DNA of 64,000 bases, from the NCBI RefSeq assembly GCF_026283945.1, contig NZ_JAPDPC010000001.1:744001-808000 (forward strand). Reading direction: 5' to 3'. How positions within the stretch are numbered: the stretch's first letter is position 1; each line of letters opens with the position of its first letter. Under the pieces are notes generated by a model that saw only the letters and a program-made list of their open reading frames with translations, was not told the DNA's origin and made no database searches. Made by a program: the position numbers and the translations under genes. This DNA is from Dyella humicola. GTDB lineage: Bacteria > Pseudomonadota > Gammaproteobacteria > Xanthomonadales > Rhodanobacteraceae. This document shows, piece after piece, positions 46,064 through 58,177 of the stretch.

Positions 46064-47292
46064 AGACCAAGAACGACAAACAGCTGGTGGTCGGCCTCGA
46101 TATCGGCACCTCCAAGGTGGTCGCCATCGTCGGCGAGTACGAGCCGGGCGAGCCGATCGAAGTGATCGGCATCGGCACGCACGTCTCGCGCGGCATGAAG
46201 CGCGGTTCGGTGGTCGATATCGAATCCACCGTGCATTCGATCCAGCGCGCGGTCGAAGAGGCCGAATTGATGGCCGGCTGCGATATCCGCTCGGTGTTCG
46301 CCTCGATTTCCGGCAGCCACCTGGAGACCAAGAACTCGCACGGCACCGCTGCCATTCGCGACCGCGAAGTCACCCCGGGCGATCTGGACCAGGTGCTGGA
46401 GGCCGCCAGTGCCGTGGCCATCCCGGCGGACCGCAAGGTGCTTTACAAGGAATCGCAGGAGTACCGCATCGACGGCCAGGATGGCATCCGCTCGCCGGTC
46501 GGCATGAGTGGCGTGCGCCTCGAAGCCAGTGTGCATCTGGTCACCGGCGCCGCCGCCGCGGTGCAGAACATCAGCAAGTGCATCCAGCGTTGCGGCCTGA
46601 CCGTGGACGAGCTGGTGCCTTCGGCCGTGGCGAGTTCGAAGTCGGTGCTGACCGACGACGAGCGCGAGCTGGGCGTCTGCCTGGTCGATATCGGCGCCGG
46701 CACCACCGACATCGCCATCTATACGCAGGGCGCCATCCGCTACACCAAGTCACTGCCGGTGGGCGGCGACCAAGTCACCAACGACATCGCCTATGGCGTG
46801 CATACGCCGACCGCGCATGCCGAGGAAATCAAGATCAAGTACGCCTGCGCGCTGGCTCAGCTGGCGCATGCGGAAGAAACCATCCAGGTGCCGAGCGTGG
46901 GCGATCGGCCGCCGCGTCGACTGGCCCGCCAGTCGCTGGCGCAGTCGGTGCAGGCGCGCTACGAAGAAATCTTCGAGATGGTGCAGGACGAGCTGCGTCG
47001 CTCCGGCTACGACAGTCTGGTGGCGGCCGGCGTGGTGCTGACCGGCGGTGCGTCTCGTATGGAGGGTGCGCTGGAGCTGGCCGAGGAGATCTTCCACAAG
47101 ATGGTGCGCGTCGGTGTGCCGCAGCACGTCAGTGGCCTGGGCGAGGTCATCGCCAACCCGCTGCATTCGACCGGCGTCGGCTTGCTGCTGCATGGCGCGC
47201 GCTCCGGTGGCATGCGCGTAAGCGGCCCGGCAGGGGGCAGCGTGGGCGGGTTGATCGACAAGTTGCGCGGCTGGGTTACCAAGAATTTCTGA
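46060..47292 (+). CDS. ftsA: Cell division protein FtsA
   Basis: 410 residues, actin fold. VVGLDIGTSKVVAIVGE (phosphate 1), the inserted 1C subdomain, VDIGAGTTDIAIYTQG (phosphate 2) and VVLTGGASRMEGALELAEEIF (adenosine) are present. The C-terminal amphipathic helix GGLIDKLRGWVTKNF anchors FtsZ filaments to the membrane. ATG 46060 overlaps the ftsQ stop and follows GGAGG. Confidence 0.96.
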   Translation: MKTKNDKQLVVGLDIGTSKVVAIVGEYEPGEPIEVIGIGTHVSRGMKRGSVVDIESTVHSIQRAVEEAELMAGCDIRSVFASISGSHLETKNSHGTAAIRDREVTPGDLDQVLEAASAVAIPADRKVLYKESQEYRIDGQDGIRSPVGMSGVRLEASVHLVTGAAAAVQNISKCIQRCGLTVDELVPSAVASSKSVLTDDERELGVCLVDIGAGTTDIAIYTQGAIRYTKSLPVGGDQVTNDIAYGVHTPTAHAEEIKIKYACALAQLAHAEETIQVPSVGDRPPRRLARQSLAQSVQARYEEIFEMVQDELRRSGYDSLVAAGVVLTGGASRMEGALELAEEIFHKMVRVGVPQHVSGLGEVIANPLHSTGVGLLLHGARSGGMRVSGPAGGSVGGLIDKLRGWVTKNF

Positions 47293-47410
47293 TTTCGACG
47301 GGGCATGAGGCCTAGTCATGGACGAATGGATGTTCGTCCGCCACCTCGGGGTGACAGGAAGGTCAACGCCCGCGGTTACAACGACAACGAAGCTCTACGG
47401 AGGACGGGAA

Positions 47411-48592
47411 ATGTTTGAACTGATCGAAAAACTCGCACCAAATGCAGTGATCAAGGTCATCGGCGTGGGCGGCGGCGGCGGGAATGCCGTGGCTCACATG
47501 CTCAATGCAAACATCGACGGCGTCGAATTCGTCGTCGCCAACACCGACTCGCAGGCGATGAAGAGCTGTGGCTCGCGTACGCACCTGCAGCTCGGCGCCA
47601 ATGTAACCAAGGGTCTGGGTGCCGGCGCGAATCCGGAAGTCGGCCGTCAGGCCGCGCTGGAAGACCGAGAGCGCATCGAGGAAATGCTCGAAGGCGCCGA
47701 CATGGTTTTCATCACCTGCGGCATGGGTGGCGGTACCGGCACCGGCGCAGCCCCGGTGGTGGCCCAGCTGGCTAAGGAAAAGGGCATCCTCACCGTGGCG
47801 GTGGTCACCAAGCCGTTCCCGTTCGAGGGCCGTCGCCGCATGCAGGTGGCGCTCAAGGGGATCGAGGACCTGTCCCAGCACGTCGACTCGCTGATCACCG
47901 TACCGAACGAGAAGCTGCTGTCCGTCCTCGGCCGCGAAGTCACCTTGCTGAATGCGTTCAAGGCTGCCAATGACGTGCTGCAGGGCGCCGTGCAGGGCAT
48001 CGCGGACCTGATTACCGCGCCGGGCCTGATCAACGTCGACTTCGCCGACGTGCGCACCGTGATGTCCGAAATGGGCATGGCGATGATGGGTTCGGGCACG
48101 GCCCGTGGCGATGATCGCGCCCAGGCGGCGGCCGAAGCGGCCATCAACAACCCGTTGCTGGAAGACGTCAACCTGAACGGCGCATGCGGCATCCTGGTCA
48201 ATGTCACGGCCGGTCCGAACCTGACCATGCGCGAATTCGACGAAATCGGCCGCATCATCCACGATTTCGCCAGCGAAGACGCCACCGTGGTCATGGGCAC
48301 CTCACTCGATCCTGAAATGCAGGACGATGTCCGCGTCACCGTGGTGGCCACCGGCCTCAACCGAGCCGCAGCCCGCCAGCCGATCCGTCCGGTGGCAACC
48401 CAGCAGGTCGAAATGCGCCAGCGTCCGCGTCCGGTGGTACTGCGTACCGGTACCGGCAACGAAGTGGTGGATTACGCCCAGCCGGACTCGGTCACGACCA
48501 GTCGCGCCGACACCTCGGCGTCCGGCAAGAGCGCCGACCCGAGCTTCGACTACCTCGATATCCCGGCTTTCCTGCGCCGCCAGGCGGACTGA
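47411..48592 (+). CDS. ftsZ: Cell division GTPase FtsZ
   Basis: 393 residues, tubulin fold. [18 protein letters not shown], the tubulin signature [21 protein letters not shown] and [20 protein letters not shown] are all present. A variable linker (about 318-375) leads to the conserved C-terminal peptide [14 protein letters not shown] that contacts FtsA and ZipA. ATG 47411 follows GGAGGACGGGAA; the upstream open frame is not conserved. The 118-bp space after ftsA may hold an extra ftsZ promoter. Confidence 0.97.
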   Translation: MFELIEKLAPNAVIKVIGVGGGGGNAVAHMLNANIDGVEFVVANTDSQAMKSCGSRTHLQLGANVTKGLGAGANPEVGRQAALEDRERIEEMLEGADMVFITCGMGGGTGTGAAPVVAQLAKEKGILTVAVVTKPFPFEGRRRMQVALKGIEDLSQHVDSLITVPNEKLLSVLGREVTLLNAFKAANDVLQGAVQGIADLITAPGLINVDFADVRTVMSEMGMAMMGSGTARGDDRAQAAAEAAINNPLLEDVNLNGACGILVNVTAGPNLTMREFDEIGRIIHDFASEDATVVMGTSLDPEMQDDVRVTVVATGLNRAAARQPIRPVATQQVEMRQRPRPVVLRTGTGNEVVDYAQPDSVTTSRADTSASGKSADPSFDYLDIPAFLRRQAD

Positions 48593-49054
48593 GACGCTGA
48601 CAGGACAAATAATTTGAAGAAAAATTGAACAAATCGCCGATTTCACTTGTCACTTACAAATCGCGCGTCAGACCGTCTTGGCGGATCTGGCCTGCGAGGG
48701 CCTTCCCGTTAAGAAAGCGGGTGGCTTGGCTGACGCTGCTCGGCGATCGTTCTTGAGTAGGTAGGGCTTCATAGACCGTGCCTCAGGGATGACGCATGAC
48801 CGGCCTGGGTGAATCCGGGCGGGTCCAGCGTCCCGCAACCGGAATCCCGTCCCGGTCGCGGGGCGCTGCGTCTATACCAAGTTATTGAAGATGTTAGGAA
48901 ATTCCCCGATCTTTTCGCTTATGGATATCTTTCGTAAATGAAAGGAACATGAAAGGGATGTCAGGGTTTGTGGCGTGGATTGGCTTTTCACAGGTTAAGA
49001 CTGTGTTAGCATCGCTCCCCTAATTTGGCTGCTGCCCCTTACAGGTACCAAAAA
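48593..49054. other. Structured ftsZ-lpxC intergenic region
   Basis: 462 bp without a credible ORF. GCGTCAG (48665-48671) can pair with CTGACGC (48730-48736), enclosing two hairpins, GGCC/GGCC (48689-48702) and CCCG/CGGG (48705-48721). AGCGTCCCGC (48827-48836) pairs with GCGGGGCGCT (48858-48867) around an inner ACCGG/CCGGT stem. Neither is followed by a T-run. The last 130 bp are AT-richer and should contain the lpxC promoter (a TTGGCT about 18 bp before TGTTAG near 48980-49010 is one possibility). Confidence 0.5.
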
Positions 49055-49969
49055 ATGATCAAGCAGCGTACGCTCAAGAACATTATTCGTGCCACCGGCG
49101 TCGGTCTGCATACCGGCGACAAGGTGTACATGACGCTACGCCCGGCCGCTCCGAACACGGGTATCGTGTTTCGTCGTACGGATCTCAATCCCCCGGTTGA
49201 ACTGCCAGCGCGCCCCGACAAAGTGGGCGATACGCGCCTCTCCACCACGCTGGTGAACGGCGACGTGCGTGTTTCCACCGTGGAGCATCTGCTCTCGGCG
49301 ATGGCCGGCCTGGGTATCGACAACGCCTATGTCGATCTTTCCGCGCCTGAAGTGCCGATCATGGATGGCAGCGCGGGTCCGTTCGTGTTCCTGCTGCAGT
49401 CCGCCGGCATCGAAGAGCAGAACGTGGCCAAGCGCTTCATTCGTATCAAGAAGCCGATCAAGGTGCAGGAAGGCGACAAGTGGGCCACCTTTGAGCCGTT
49501 CGAAGGGTTCAAGGTGGGTTTTTCGATCGAATTCAACCACCCGATCATCAGCAAGCGCACGTCCAAGGCGGAGATTGATTTCTCCACTACCTCCTTTGTG
49601 AAGGAAGTGAGCCGCGCGCGTACGTTCGGTTTCATGCGTGACATCGAAATGCTGCGCGAACACAACCTCGCGCTGGGCGGTTCGATGGACAACGCGGTCG
49701 TGCTCGACGATTACCGCGTGCTCAATGAAGACGGCCTTCGCTACGAAGACGAGTTCGTCAAGCACAAGATCCTCGACGCCATCGGCGACCTGTACCTGCT
49801 CGGCCACAGCCTGATTGGCGCCTACTACGCGCACAAGTCGGGCCACGAGCTCAACAACAAGCTGCTGCGCACGCTGATGGCCGATGCCACGGCGTGGGAA
49901 GAGGTCAGCTTCGCGGACGATCCGGCCACCTCGCCGATCTCCTACGCGCACCCCGCCCAGGCGATCTAA
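49055..49969 (+). CDS. lpxC: UDP-3-O-acyl-N-acetylglucosamine deacetylase
   Basis: 304 residues, the Zn-dependent enzyme that commits precursors to lipid A. The zinc ligands appear at the canonical positions: His78 in STVEHLLSA, His237 and Asp241 in [12 protein letters not shown], with the general acid His264 in KSGHE. The N-terminus [21 protein letters not shown] is standard. In Xanthomonadales lpxC closes the dcw cluster as it does here. A long structured leader separates it from ftsZ, so it is probably transcribed on its own. Confidence 0.97.
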   Translation: MIKQRTLKNIIRATGVGLHTGDKVYMTLRPAAPNTGIVFRRTDLNPPVELPARPDKVGDTRLSTTLVNGDVRVSTVEHLLSAMAGLGIDNAYVDLSAPEVPIMDGSAGPFVFLLQSAGIEEQNVAKRFIRIKKPIKVQEGDKWATFEPFEGFKVGFSIEFNHPIISKRTSKAEIDFSTTSFVKEVSRARTFGFMRDIEMLREHNLALGGSMDNAVVLDDYRVLNEDGLRYEDEFVKHKILDAIGDLYLLGHSLIGAYYAHKSGHELNNKLLRTLMADATAWEEVSFADDPATSPISYAHPAQAI

Positions 49970-50002
49970 GCCGCCCGCTTTTCGTCCAAGCTGAACAACC
50001 TG

Positions 50003-50031
50003 AACGGCCGCGTCCCTGGGACGCGGCCGTT
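50003..50031 (+). terminator. Terminator of lpxC
   Basis: AACGGCCGCGTCC (50003-50015) pairs with GGACGCGGCCGTT (50019-50031) over a 3-nt loop, and CGTTTTGTG follows. It closes the dcw-lpxC transcript. The 170 bp between it and the DciA-like gene show no gene. Confidence 0.85.
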
Positions 50032-50201
50032 CGTTTTGTGATATACCCTTCGCCTTCCATATGCTGCTGTTCACGTTCTGATGACATTCCAGTCGGTCAG
50101 GTCCGTGGGGGCGTGTTATAAACCCTGCAGCGTCGGTCCCCGGATCGGCGTCAGGGAAGTACGGAAATGCTGTAGGGCGGAACGCGGCACACGCTGTGCG
50201 A

Positions 50202-50696
50202 TCAAGCGGTTCCGTCAGATCGGGAATCAGAAACTTCGGCGATGGACGCCAACTCGAGGAACAGTTCCCGTAATTCCGGGTCTGTGGTTGAGGCTGCTGC
50301 GGCTCTCAGGTGAGAGGCAGCGGCGGGCGAAAGCGGTTTGGACCGATCCGGCACGATTTCTGTCGGTGGTTGGGGGGCCACTTTCACGGTGACTGAACTG
50401 GCGTACGTGCCTATGGCGCGTGCGGTCGAGAGGATTTGCGTCTGGAGAAGGCGCAGCCTGGCGGCCAGAGCCGGGGTAGGAGCCAGAAAAACGAGACGGC
50501 CGTCGTGCAGGTTGGCAAAACGAACCTGCTCGCGGAGTGGTGACGGTAACGTCTGGCGCAGTGCGCGATCCAACGCATCCAACTCACGGGCTTTGCGGGC
50601 CAGTGAGGCAACGGGGCCGAACTCGATGACGGGTTTGAGGCCAGAGCCGGTGCGACGGGATGGGGTTGGGACGTCGCGCTGCATGGATGCCGACAT
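50202..50696 (-). CDS. dciA: DciA-like (DUF721) protein
   Basis: 164 residues. The DUF721 core runs about 32-95 (LDALDRALRQTLPSPLREQV, FANLHDGRLVFLAPTPALAARLRLLQTQIL). DciA proteins load the replicative helicase DnaB in bacteria that lack DnaC. The C-terminal half is Ala/Ser/Pro-rich and probably disordered. ATG 50696 is chosen; an upstream TTG and a downstream ATG at 50684 are alternatives. It is divergent from the M23 peptidase gene with only 18 bp between the starts, so their promoters must overlap the coding regions. Location next to lpxC and secA is common for dciA. Confidence 0.7.
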   Translation of the reverse strand: MSASMQRDVPTPSRRTGSGLKPVIEFGPVASLARKARELDALDRALRQTLPSPLREQVRFANLHDGRLVFLAPTPALAARLRLLQTQILSTARAIGTYASSVTVKVAPQPPTEIVPDRSKPLSPAAASHLRAAAASTTDPELRELFLELASIAEVSDSRSDGTA

Positions 50697-50714
50697 CTTC
50701 AAAGTAGTAGAGAC

Positions 50715-51644
50715 ATGCAAATCATACTTGTGTCACGCACCAAAAAGGTGCCGAAAACCTGGAATCTTGCCGACAAGCGGCTACGTTTTCGCCTGCTTGG
50801 GCTTGCAGCAGCAGCCGTGCTCGGTTGCGCTGGTCTGGGCGGTGCCGTGGCCATGGCCGTCGCTAGTCCTCACGACCGCGCCTTGGCCGAGATTCGCCAG
50901 CTGCGCCAGCAGGTGCAGCAGCAGAATCTCCAGCTGACTGGCGTGCGCAAGGATGCCCAGCGAGATATCGACGCACTGGCGGTGAAACTGGGCCAGCTGC
51001 AAGCCCAGTCCACCCGGCTCAACGCGCTCGGTGAGCGCCTGACCCAGGTCGGCAAGCTCGACGATGGCGAGTTCAACTTCGACGAGCAGCCCGCCGTGGG
51101 TGGTGTGGAAGACACGGCGGACAGCGCTTACGCCCTGCCGCAGACCTTGAATACCAGCATCGATCAGTTGGCCAATCAGTTCGACAGTCAGCAGGCACAG
51201 CTGTCTGCCCTGCAAAGTCTGCTGCTGGACGCCAAGATCGAGTCCAATCTAAAGCCGACCGGCATGCCGGTTGAGGGCTATATCTCATCCTATTTCGGTG
51301 GCCGCCCTGATCCGTTCAGCGGGCATGCGGCCTATCACACGGGTCTCGACATCTCCGCGCCCAAGGGCACCCCGGTGCATGCCGTGGCCGAGGGCATGGT
51401 GACCTTCGCTGGCGAGCGCACCGGCTACGGTGACGTGATCGAGATCGATCACGGCAATGGCTACATGACCCGCTATGCCCACAACAGCAAACTGGAGGCC
51501 AGTCCCGGCCAGCGCGTGCACGTGGGCGACGTGATCTCCGAGGCGGGTTCCACCGGCCGTTCCACCGGCTCGCACGTGCATTTCGAGGTCTGGTACAAGG
51601 GGCGCGTGGTCAATCCGCTGGCCTTCGTGAAAAACCATCGCTGA
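50715..51644 (+). CDS. Membrane-anchored M23 (LytM-type) metallopeptidase
   Basis: 309 residues. A basic cytoplasmic start, one transmembrane helix (about 25-49), a coiled coil (about 55-110: LAEIRQLRQQVQQQNLQLTGV) and a C-terminal peptidase domain. The zinc ligands are visible in GHAAYHTGLDISAP (H and D) and SHVHFEVWY (HxH), with GYGDVIEIDHGNGY between them, so it appears catalytically complete. A role in cutting or regulating murein cross-links is likely. The 242-bp gap before secA holds no recognised feature. Confidence 0.88.
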   Translation: MQIILVSRTKKVPKTWNLADKRLRFRLLGLAAAAVLGCAGLGGAVAMAVASPHDRALAEIRQLRQQVQQQNLQLTGVRKDAQRDIDALAVKLGQLQAQSTRLNALGERLTQVGKLDDGEFNFDEQPAVGGVEDTADSAYALPQTLNTSIDQLANQFDSQQAQLSALQSLLLDAKIESNLKPTGMPVEGYISSYFGGRPDPFSGHAAYHTGLDISAPKGTPVHAVAEGMVTFAGERTGYGDVIEIDHGNGYMTRYAHNSKLEASPGQRVHVGDVISEAGSTGRSTGSHVHFEVWYKGRVVNPLAFVKNHR

Positions 51645-51886
51645 GTGGTGTGCCGGGCGGCGCTTCGCCGCCCTTGAAAGCCCTCGTGTGCGCCGCCACT
51701 CCTTGACGGGGACGATGAACGGGGAGTTCGGCGCAGCCGATGGCCACGCCAGGCGGGTTGTACCAAGGGTCCTTCAACAAAGCGGCCATGCGTTTGGGAT
51801 ACCCAGCCGACCCTAGTATCATCATTCCTTTCGTCCTGCCCGGACTTGCCGGGCGGGCGGCTTATGAATCCTGATCCGGAAGATCG

Positions 51887-54625
<2,739 letters not shown>

Positions 54626-54630
54626 GCAAC

Positions 54631-54660
54631 AAAGAAACCCCGCCTCGGCGGGGTTTCTTT
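54631..54660 (+). terminator. Terminator of secA (bidirectional with apaH)
   Basis: AAAGAAACCCCGCC and GGCGGGGTTTCTTT form a hairpin that ends in TTTCTTTTT on the plus strand. It has A-rich flanks that give a T-run on the minus strand as well, serving the convergent apaH operon. Confidence 0.9.
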
Positions 54661-54716
54661 TTGGAGACATCACTGGGCGGAGATCGGGCGCTGGCAAGCG
54701 GCGCCCGAGGAACATC

Positions 54717-55568
54717 TCAGTCGCCACCGCCGGGTGGCCGCTTGCGGTACGGCTCGGCGTCCACGGCGATATAGCGCGGCTCTTCTTCGTCCAGGCGCAG
54801 TGCGGTGAGCTGGCCACCCCAGACGCAACCGGTATCGATCGCATAGACGCCCAGGCCGGCGAACCGGCCCAGTGCCGACCAGTGGCCGCACACGAAGCGC
54901 GTTTCGCGCCGGCGCATGCCCGGCACCTCGAACCAGGGATACATGCCCGGCTTCTGCGTGCCGGGGATACCCTTGCTTTCGAAATCGATGCGTCCTTGCA
55001 CATCGCAGTAGCGCATGCGAGTCAACGTGTTGATCGACGCGCGCATCCGTTCGATGCCCTGCAGTCGGCTATTCCACGCGGCCGGACGATTGCCGAACAG
55101 GTTCTTGAGGAGTCGCGGATGGCGCGGACTGCCGAGTTCGCGTTCGATCTCCTGCGCGGATCGTTGCGCCTGGCGTAGCGTCCACAATGGTGCCAGCCCC
55201 GCGTGCACCATGGTCCAGTTGAGCTGTTCATCATGGTGCAGCAGTTTTTGCGAGCGCAGCCACTCCAGCAGTACCGGTGCGTCGTCGGCGAACAGGACTT
55301 CGCGCAGCTCCGGGTTCACCTTGGACTGCGCCTCGGGGCGCCGCTGGGCGATCGCCAACAGGCTCAGGTCGTGATTGCCCAGGGTGACTACCGACTGCTC
55401 GCGCAAGCTGTGGATCAGGCGGAGGGTTTCCAGCGACTGTCCGCCGCGATTGACCAGATCGCCGCAGAACCACAGGCGGTCACTCGCAGGGTCGAAACGG
55501 AGCTTGTCGAGTAGGCGTTGAAGTTCGGGATGGCAGCCCTGCACGTCCCCAATGGCGTACGTAGCCAT
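54717..55568 (-). CDS. apaH: Symmetrical Ap4A hydrolase ApaH
   Basis: 283 residues, metallophosphoesterase. GDVQGC, FCGDLVNRG, LGNHD and the later HAGLAP carry the dinuclear metal ligands. It splits diadenosine tetraphosphate into two ADP and also acts on Np4-capped RNAs in E. coli. Its ATG overlaps the apaG stop by 1 bp (TGATG on the minus strand). Last gene of the lptD operon. Confidence 0.95.
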   Translation of the reverse strand: MATYAIGDVQGCHPELQRLLDKLRFDPASDRLWFCGDLVNRGGQSLETLRLIHSLREQSVVTLGNHDLSLLAIAQRRPEAQSKVNPELREVLFADDAPVLLEWLRSQKLLHHDEQLNWTMVHAGLAPLWTLRQAQRSAQEIERELGSPRHPRLLKNLFGNRPAAWNSRLQGIERMRASINTLTRMRYCDVQGRIDFESKGIPGTQKPGMYPWFEVPGMRRRETRFVCGHWSALGRFAGLGVYAIDTGCVWGGQLTALRLDEEEPRYIAVDAEPYRKRPPGGGD

Positions 55569-55951
55569 CAGTGCAGCGTTCGCGGAATCGACAGGGTGAA
55601 CGGCGGAATTGGCGTTTCGAAACGCGTACCGTCGTCAGCCAGCATTTCATAGCTGCCCTGCATCACCCCGACCGCCGTTTCCAGCACGGCGCCCGAGGTG
55701 TATTCGTATTCGTCGCCGGGTCGAATCCACGGCTGCTCGCCGACGACGCCTTCCCCGCTGACTTCTTCGACCTTGCCATTGGCGTCGGTAATGACCCAGT
55801 GGCGCGTCAGCAGGCGTGCGGGGACATCGCCTGCGTTGTGAAGGGTGATCGTGTAGGCGAAGACGTAGCGGTTGTCGCCGGGACGGGATTGATCGGGGAC
55901 AAAGCGGGGTTCGACCTGCACGTCGATCGTGTAGGAAGATCTTTCGTTCAT
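55568..55951 (-). CDS. apaG: ApaG protein
   Basis: 127 residues, single FN3-like beta sandwich. [27 protein letters not shown]-like [54 protein letters not shown] and MQGSYEM are diagnostic. The biochemical role is unknown. The start at 55951 gives the family N-terminus; the earlier frame start is not conserved. The 290-bp gap to rsmA (55952-56241) shows no convincing gene. Confidence 0.93.
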   Translation of the reverse strand: MNERSSYTIDVQVEPRFVPDQSRPGDNRYVFAYTITLHNAGDVPARLLTRHWVITDANGKVEEVSGEGVVGEQPWIRPGDEYEYTSGAVLETAVGVMQGSYEMLADDGTRFETPIPPFTLSIPRTLH

Positions 55952-56241
55952 GCCGAGATTGTACGGGTTGTCGCCGCGCATGGGGAAAGCTTGCGTGAAA
56001 ACGGCTGAATCACCGCCCTCTGCGGGGCTTTGGTAGCTCGCCCTGACTCGATGCCTCTGCGAAGACCGTAGGCTTGTGGCCGGTTGTTGCATGGCCGACG
56101 AGTTGCTGCATCCACGGGGCTATGTCGACAGCCTGCTCAGGCGCTCGAAACGGGCCCGCTGCGTCCCACGGGGACTCACTTCGGTCGTAAGCGGCAACCT
56201 GGCGACAACGCTCAGTTGTCGCGGTATCGCAAAGCCCGCCC

Positions 56242-57027
56242 TCAACCCATAACAACTTTGGCCAGACGCACGTAGTCGTGCGGCGAGAGGGTTTCGGCGC
56301 GGGCCTTGGGGTCTACATCCGCGGCGATGATGGCGCTGCTGTCCATGACGTTCTTGAGCGCATTGCTGAGCGTTTTCCGCCGTTGGGCGAATGCCGCCTT
56401 GACGATGGTGTAAATCCGCTCGGGATCGGCGTCCGGTAATTGCTCGGGCGCGAGAGGCACCAGCCGCACGACGGCCGAATCGACCTTCGGCGGTGGGCGG
56501 AATGCGCCGGGCGGTACCGTGAACAGCGGTTCCACCCGACAAGCCAGCTGCAACATCACCGAGAGCCGCCCGTACACCTTGCTGCCAGGCTCAGCCGCCA
56601 TGCGGTCGACCACTTCCTTCTGCAGCATGAAGTGCATGTCCTGGATGGCGCGAGCGTGCTCGACGCAGTGGAACAGGATCGGGCTGGAGATGTAGTACGG
56701 CAGGTTGCCGGCCACGCGCAGACGCTCCACACCCTGGCGATGGGCGAGGGCGGTGAAGTCCACCTTGAGCACGTCCGAGTGGATGATGTTCAACTCGCCA
56801 ACGCTGGCCGCCCGCGCCTTGAGGCCGGGAATCAGGTCAGTGTCCAGTTCGATCGCGGTGAGCTTGCCCGCGGCGGCAAGCAGCGGCAGGGTCAGTGCGC
56901 CTTCGCCCGGGCCGATCTCCACGACGAAGTCCTCCGCGCGTGGCGAGATGGCGCTGACGATGCGCTCGATATAGCGCTTCTCGTGGAGGAAGTGCTGGCC
57001 GAAGCTTTTCTTGGGACGGGCGTTCAT
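56242..57027 (-). CDS. rsmA: 16S rRNA dimethyladenosine transferase RsmA (KsgA)
   Basis: 261 residues. ARPKKSFGQHFLHEKRYIERIV, motif I VVEIGPGEGALTLPLL, NIIHSDVLKVDF and the catalytic NLPYYISSPILFH (NLPY) are standard. It dimethylates A1518 and A1519 in 16S rRNA. The start at 57027 gives MNARPKKSFGQ; the upstream Met adds ten non-conserved residues. It stands between pdxA and apaG as in E. coli. Confidence 0.95.
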   Translation of the reverse strand: MNARPKKSFGQHFLHEKRYIERIVSAISPRAEDFVVEIGPGEGALTLPLLAAAGKLTAIELDTDLIPGLKARAASVGELNIIHSDVLKVDFTALAHRQGVERLRVAGNLPYYISSPILFHCVEHARAIQDMHFMLQKEVVDRMAAEPGSKVYGRLSVMLQLACRVEPLFTVPPGAFRPPPKVDSAVVRLVPLAPEQLPDADPERIYTIVKAAFAQRRKTLSNALKNVMDSSAIIAADVDPKARAETLSPHDYVRLAKVVMG

Positions 57028-57150
57028 GAGTGATGCCGGGGAGTGGGCTGTGGGCATGCGGACATCGTGTGATGTCGCGAGAAACGAAGACGTGAGTGTG
57101 CGCTTGTCGAGTGTGCGGCCGGCTGCGTTGCGTTGCTGCGTGCGCCAGCG

Positions 57151-58170
57151 CTACCCATCGTCCACTCCGTGCGTGCCCGTGTGTTGGCGTCGTGCCACGA
57201 GCTCCAGCGCCATCCGCGCCGCGGCGATCAGGCTCGATGGATCTGCGCGACCGGTTCCGGCGAGATCGAGCGCGGTGCCGTGGTCCACCGAGGTGCGGAT
57301 GAAGGGTAGACCCAGGGTGAGATTGACTGTGCGGTCAAAGGCTTCGCTCTTGAGTACAGGCAGGGCCTGGTCGTGGTACATCGCCAATACCGCATCGTAG
57401 CGCTCACGTTGGGCGGGCACGAAGGCGGTATCGGCGGGCAGCGGCCCGATCAGTTGCATCCCTTCAGCGCGTAGGGTGTCCAGCAAGGGGATGATCGTAT
57501 CGATCTCCTCACGCCCGAGATGACCACCTTCGCCCGCATGAGGGTTGAGGCCCAGCACGGCGATGCGCGGTTCGCCAAAGCCGAACTTGTCCCGCAGTTC
57601 GCGCTGAACGATGCGCAGGACGCGTTCCAGCGTCGCCGGCGTAATGGCAGCAGGCACGGCAGACAACGGGAGGTGTGTCGTGGCCAGCGCGACGCGCAAC
57701 TCTGGACTGGCCAGCATCATGACGACATCGGCGTGGGCGCGCTCGGCGAAAAATTCGGTATGCCCGCTGAAGCGGATGCCTGCTTCGTTGATGGACGATT
57801 TTTGCAGCGGGGCAGTGACGACGGCAGCGTAGCGTCCTGCCATGCAACCATCCGCCGCCTCGGCGAGCGTGGCCAGCACATGTCGGGCATTGCGTGGATC
57901 AGGCTGCCCCGGTACTTCCTGCGTATCCAGCGCTACATGATGAATGCGCAGTTCGCCGGGACGCCGAGTGCGAATTGGCGCCGAATCGTCGTCGATAAAC
58001 TCGACCGGCAGGCCGCAGCGGTCAGCGGCTCGCTGCAGCAGATGGCGATCGGCGATCGCAATGAAATTGGCCGCCAACGGAGTGGCGGCCAATCGGATCA
58101 ACAGCTCTGGGCCGATCCCCGCCGGCTCACCCGCAGTGATGGCAAGCCGGGGTAGGGTGTCGTTGCTCAA
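57151..58170 (-). CDS. pdxA: 4-hydroxythreonine-4-phosphate dehydrogenase PdxA
   Basis: 339 residues. LAITAGEPAGIGPELL at the N-terminus, VTAPLQKSSINEAGIRFSGHTEF, LGLNPHAGEGGHLGREE, ADTAFVP, AMYHDQALPVLK and TVDHGTA-like TSVDHGTALDLAG supply the metal-binding histidines. It makes a pyridoxal-phosphate precursor with NAD. It starts 7 bp after surA and so is co-transcribed with it. Confidence 0.95.
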   Translation of the reverse strand: MSNDTLPRLAITAGEPAGIGPELLIRLAATPLAANFIAIADRHLLQRAADRCGLPVEFIDDDSAPIRTRRPGELRIHHVALDTQEVPGQPDPRNARHVLATLAEAADGCMAGRYAAVVTAPLQKSSINEAGIRFSGHTEFFAERAHADVVMMLASPELRVALATTHLPLSAVPAAITPATLERVLRIVQRELRDKFGFGEPRIAVLGLNPHAGEGGHLGREEIDTIIPLLDTLRAEGMQLIGPLPADTAFVPAQRERYDAVLAMYHDQALPVLKSEAFDRTVNLTLGLPFIRTSVDHGTALDLAGTGRADPSSLIAAARMALELVARRQHTGTHGVDDG

Positions 58171-58177
58171 CGCCGTC

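Noticed and set aside
56010-56255. 81-codon minus-strand ORF between apaG and rsmA
   Set aside because: It overlaps the rsmA end, has no good ribosome binding site, no hydrophobic or domain signal, and reads like random GC-rich sequence.
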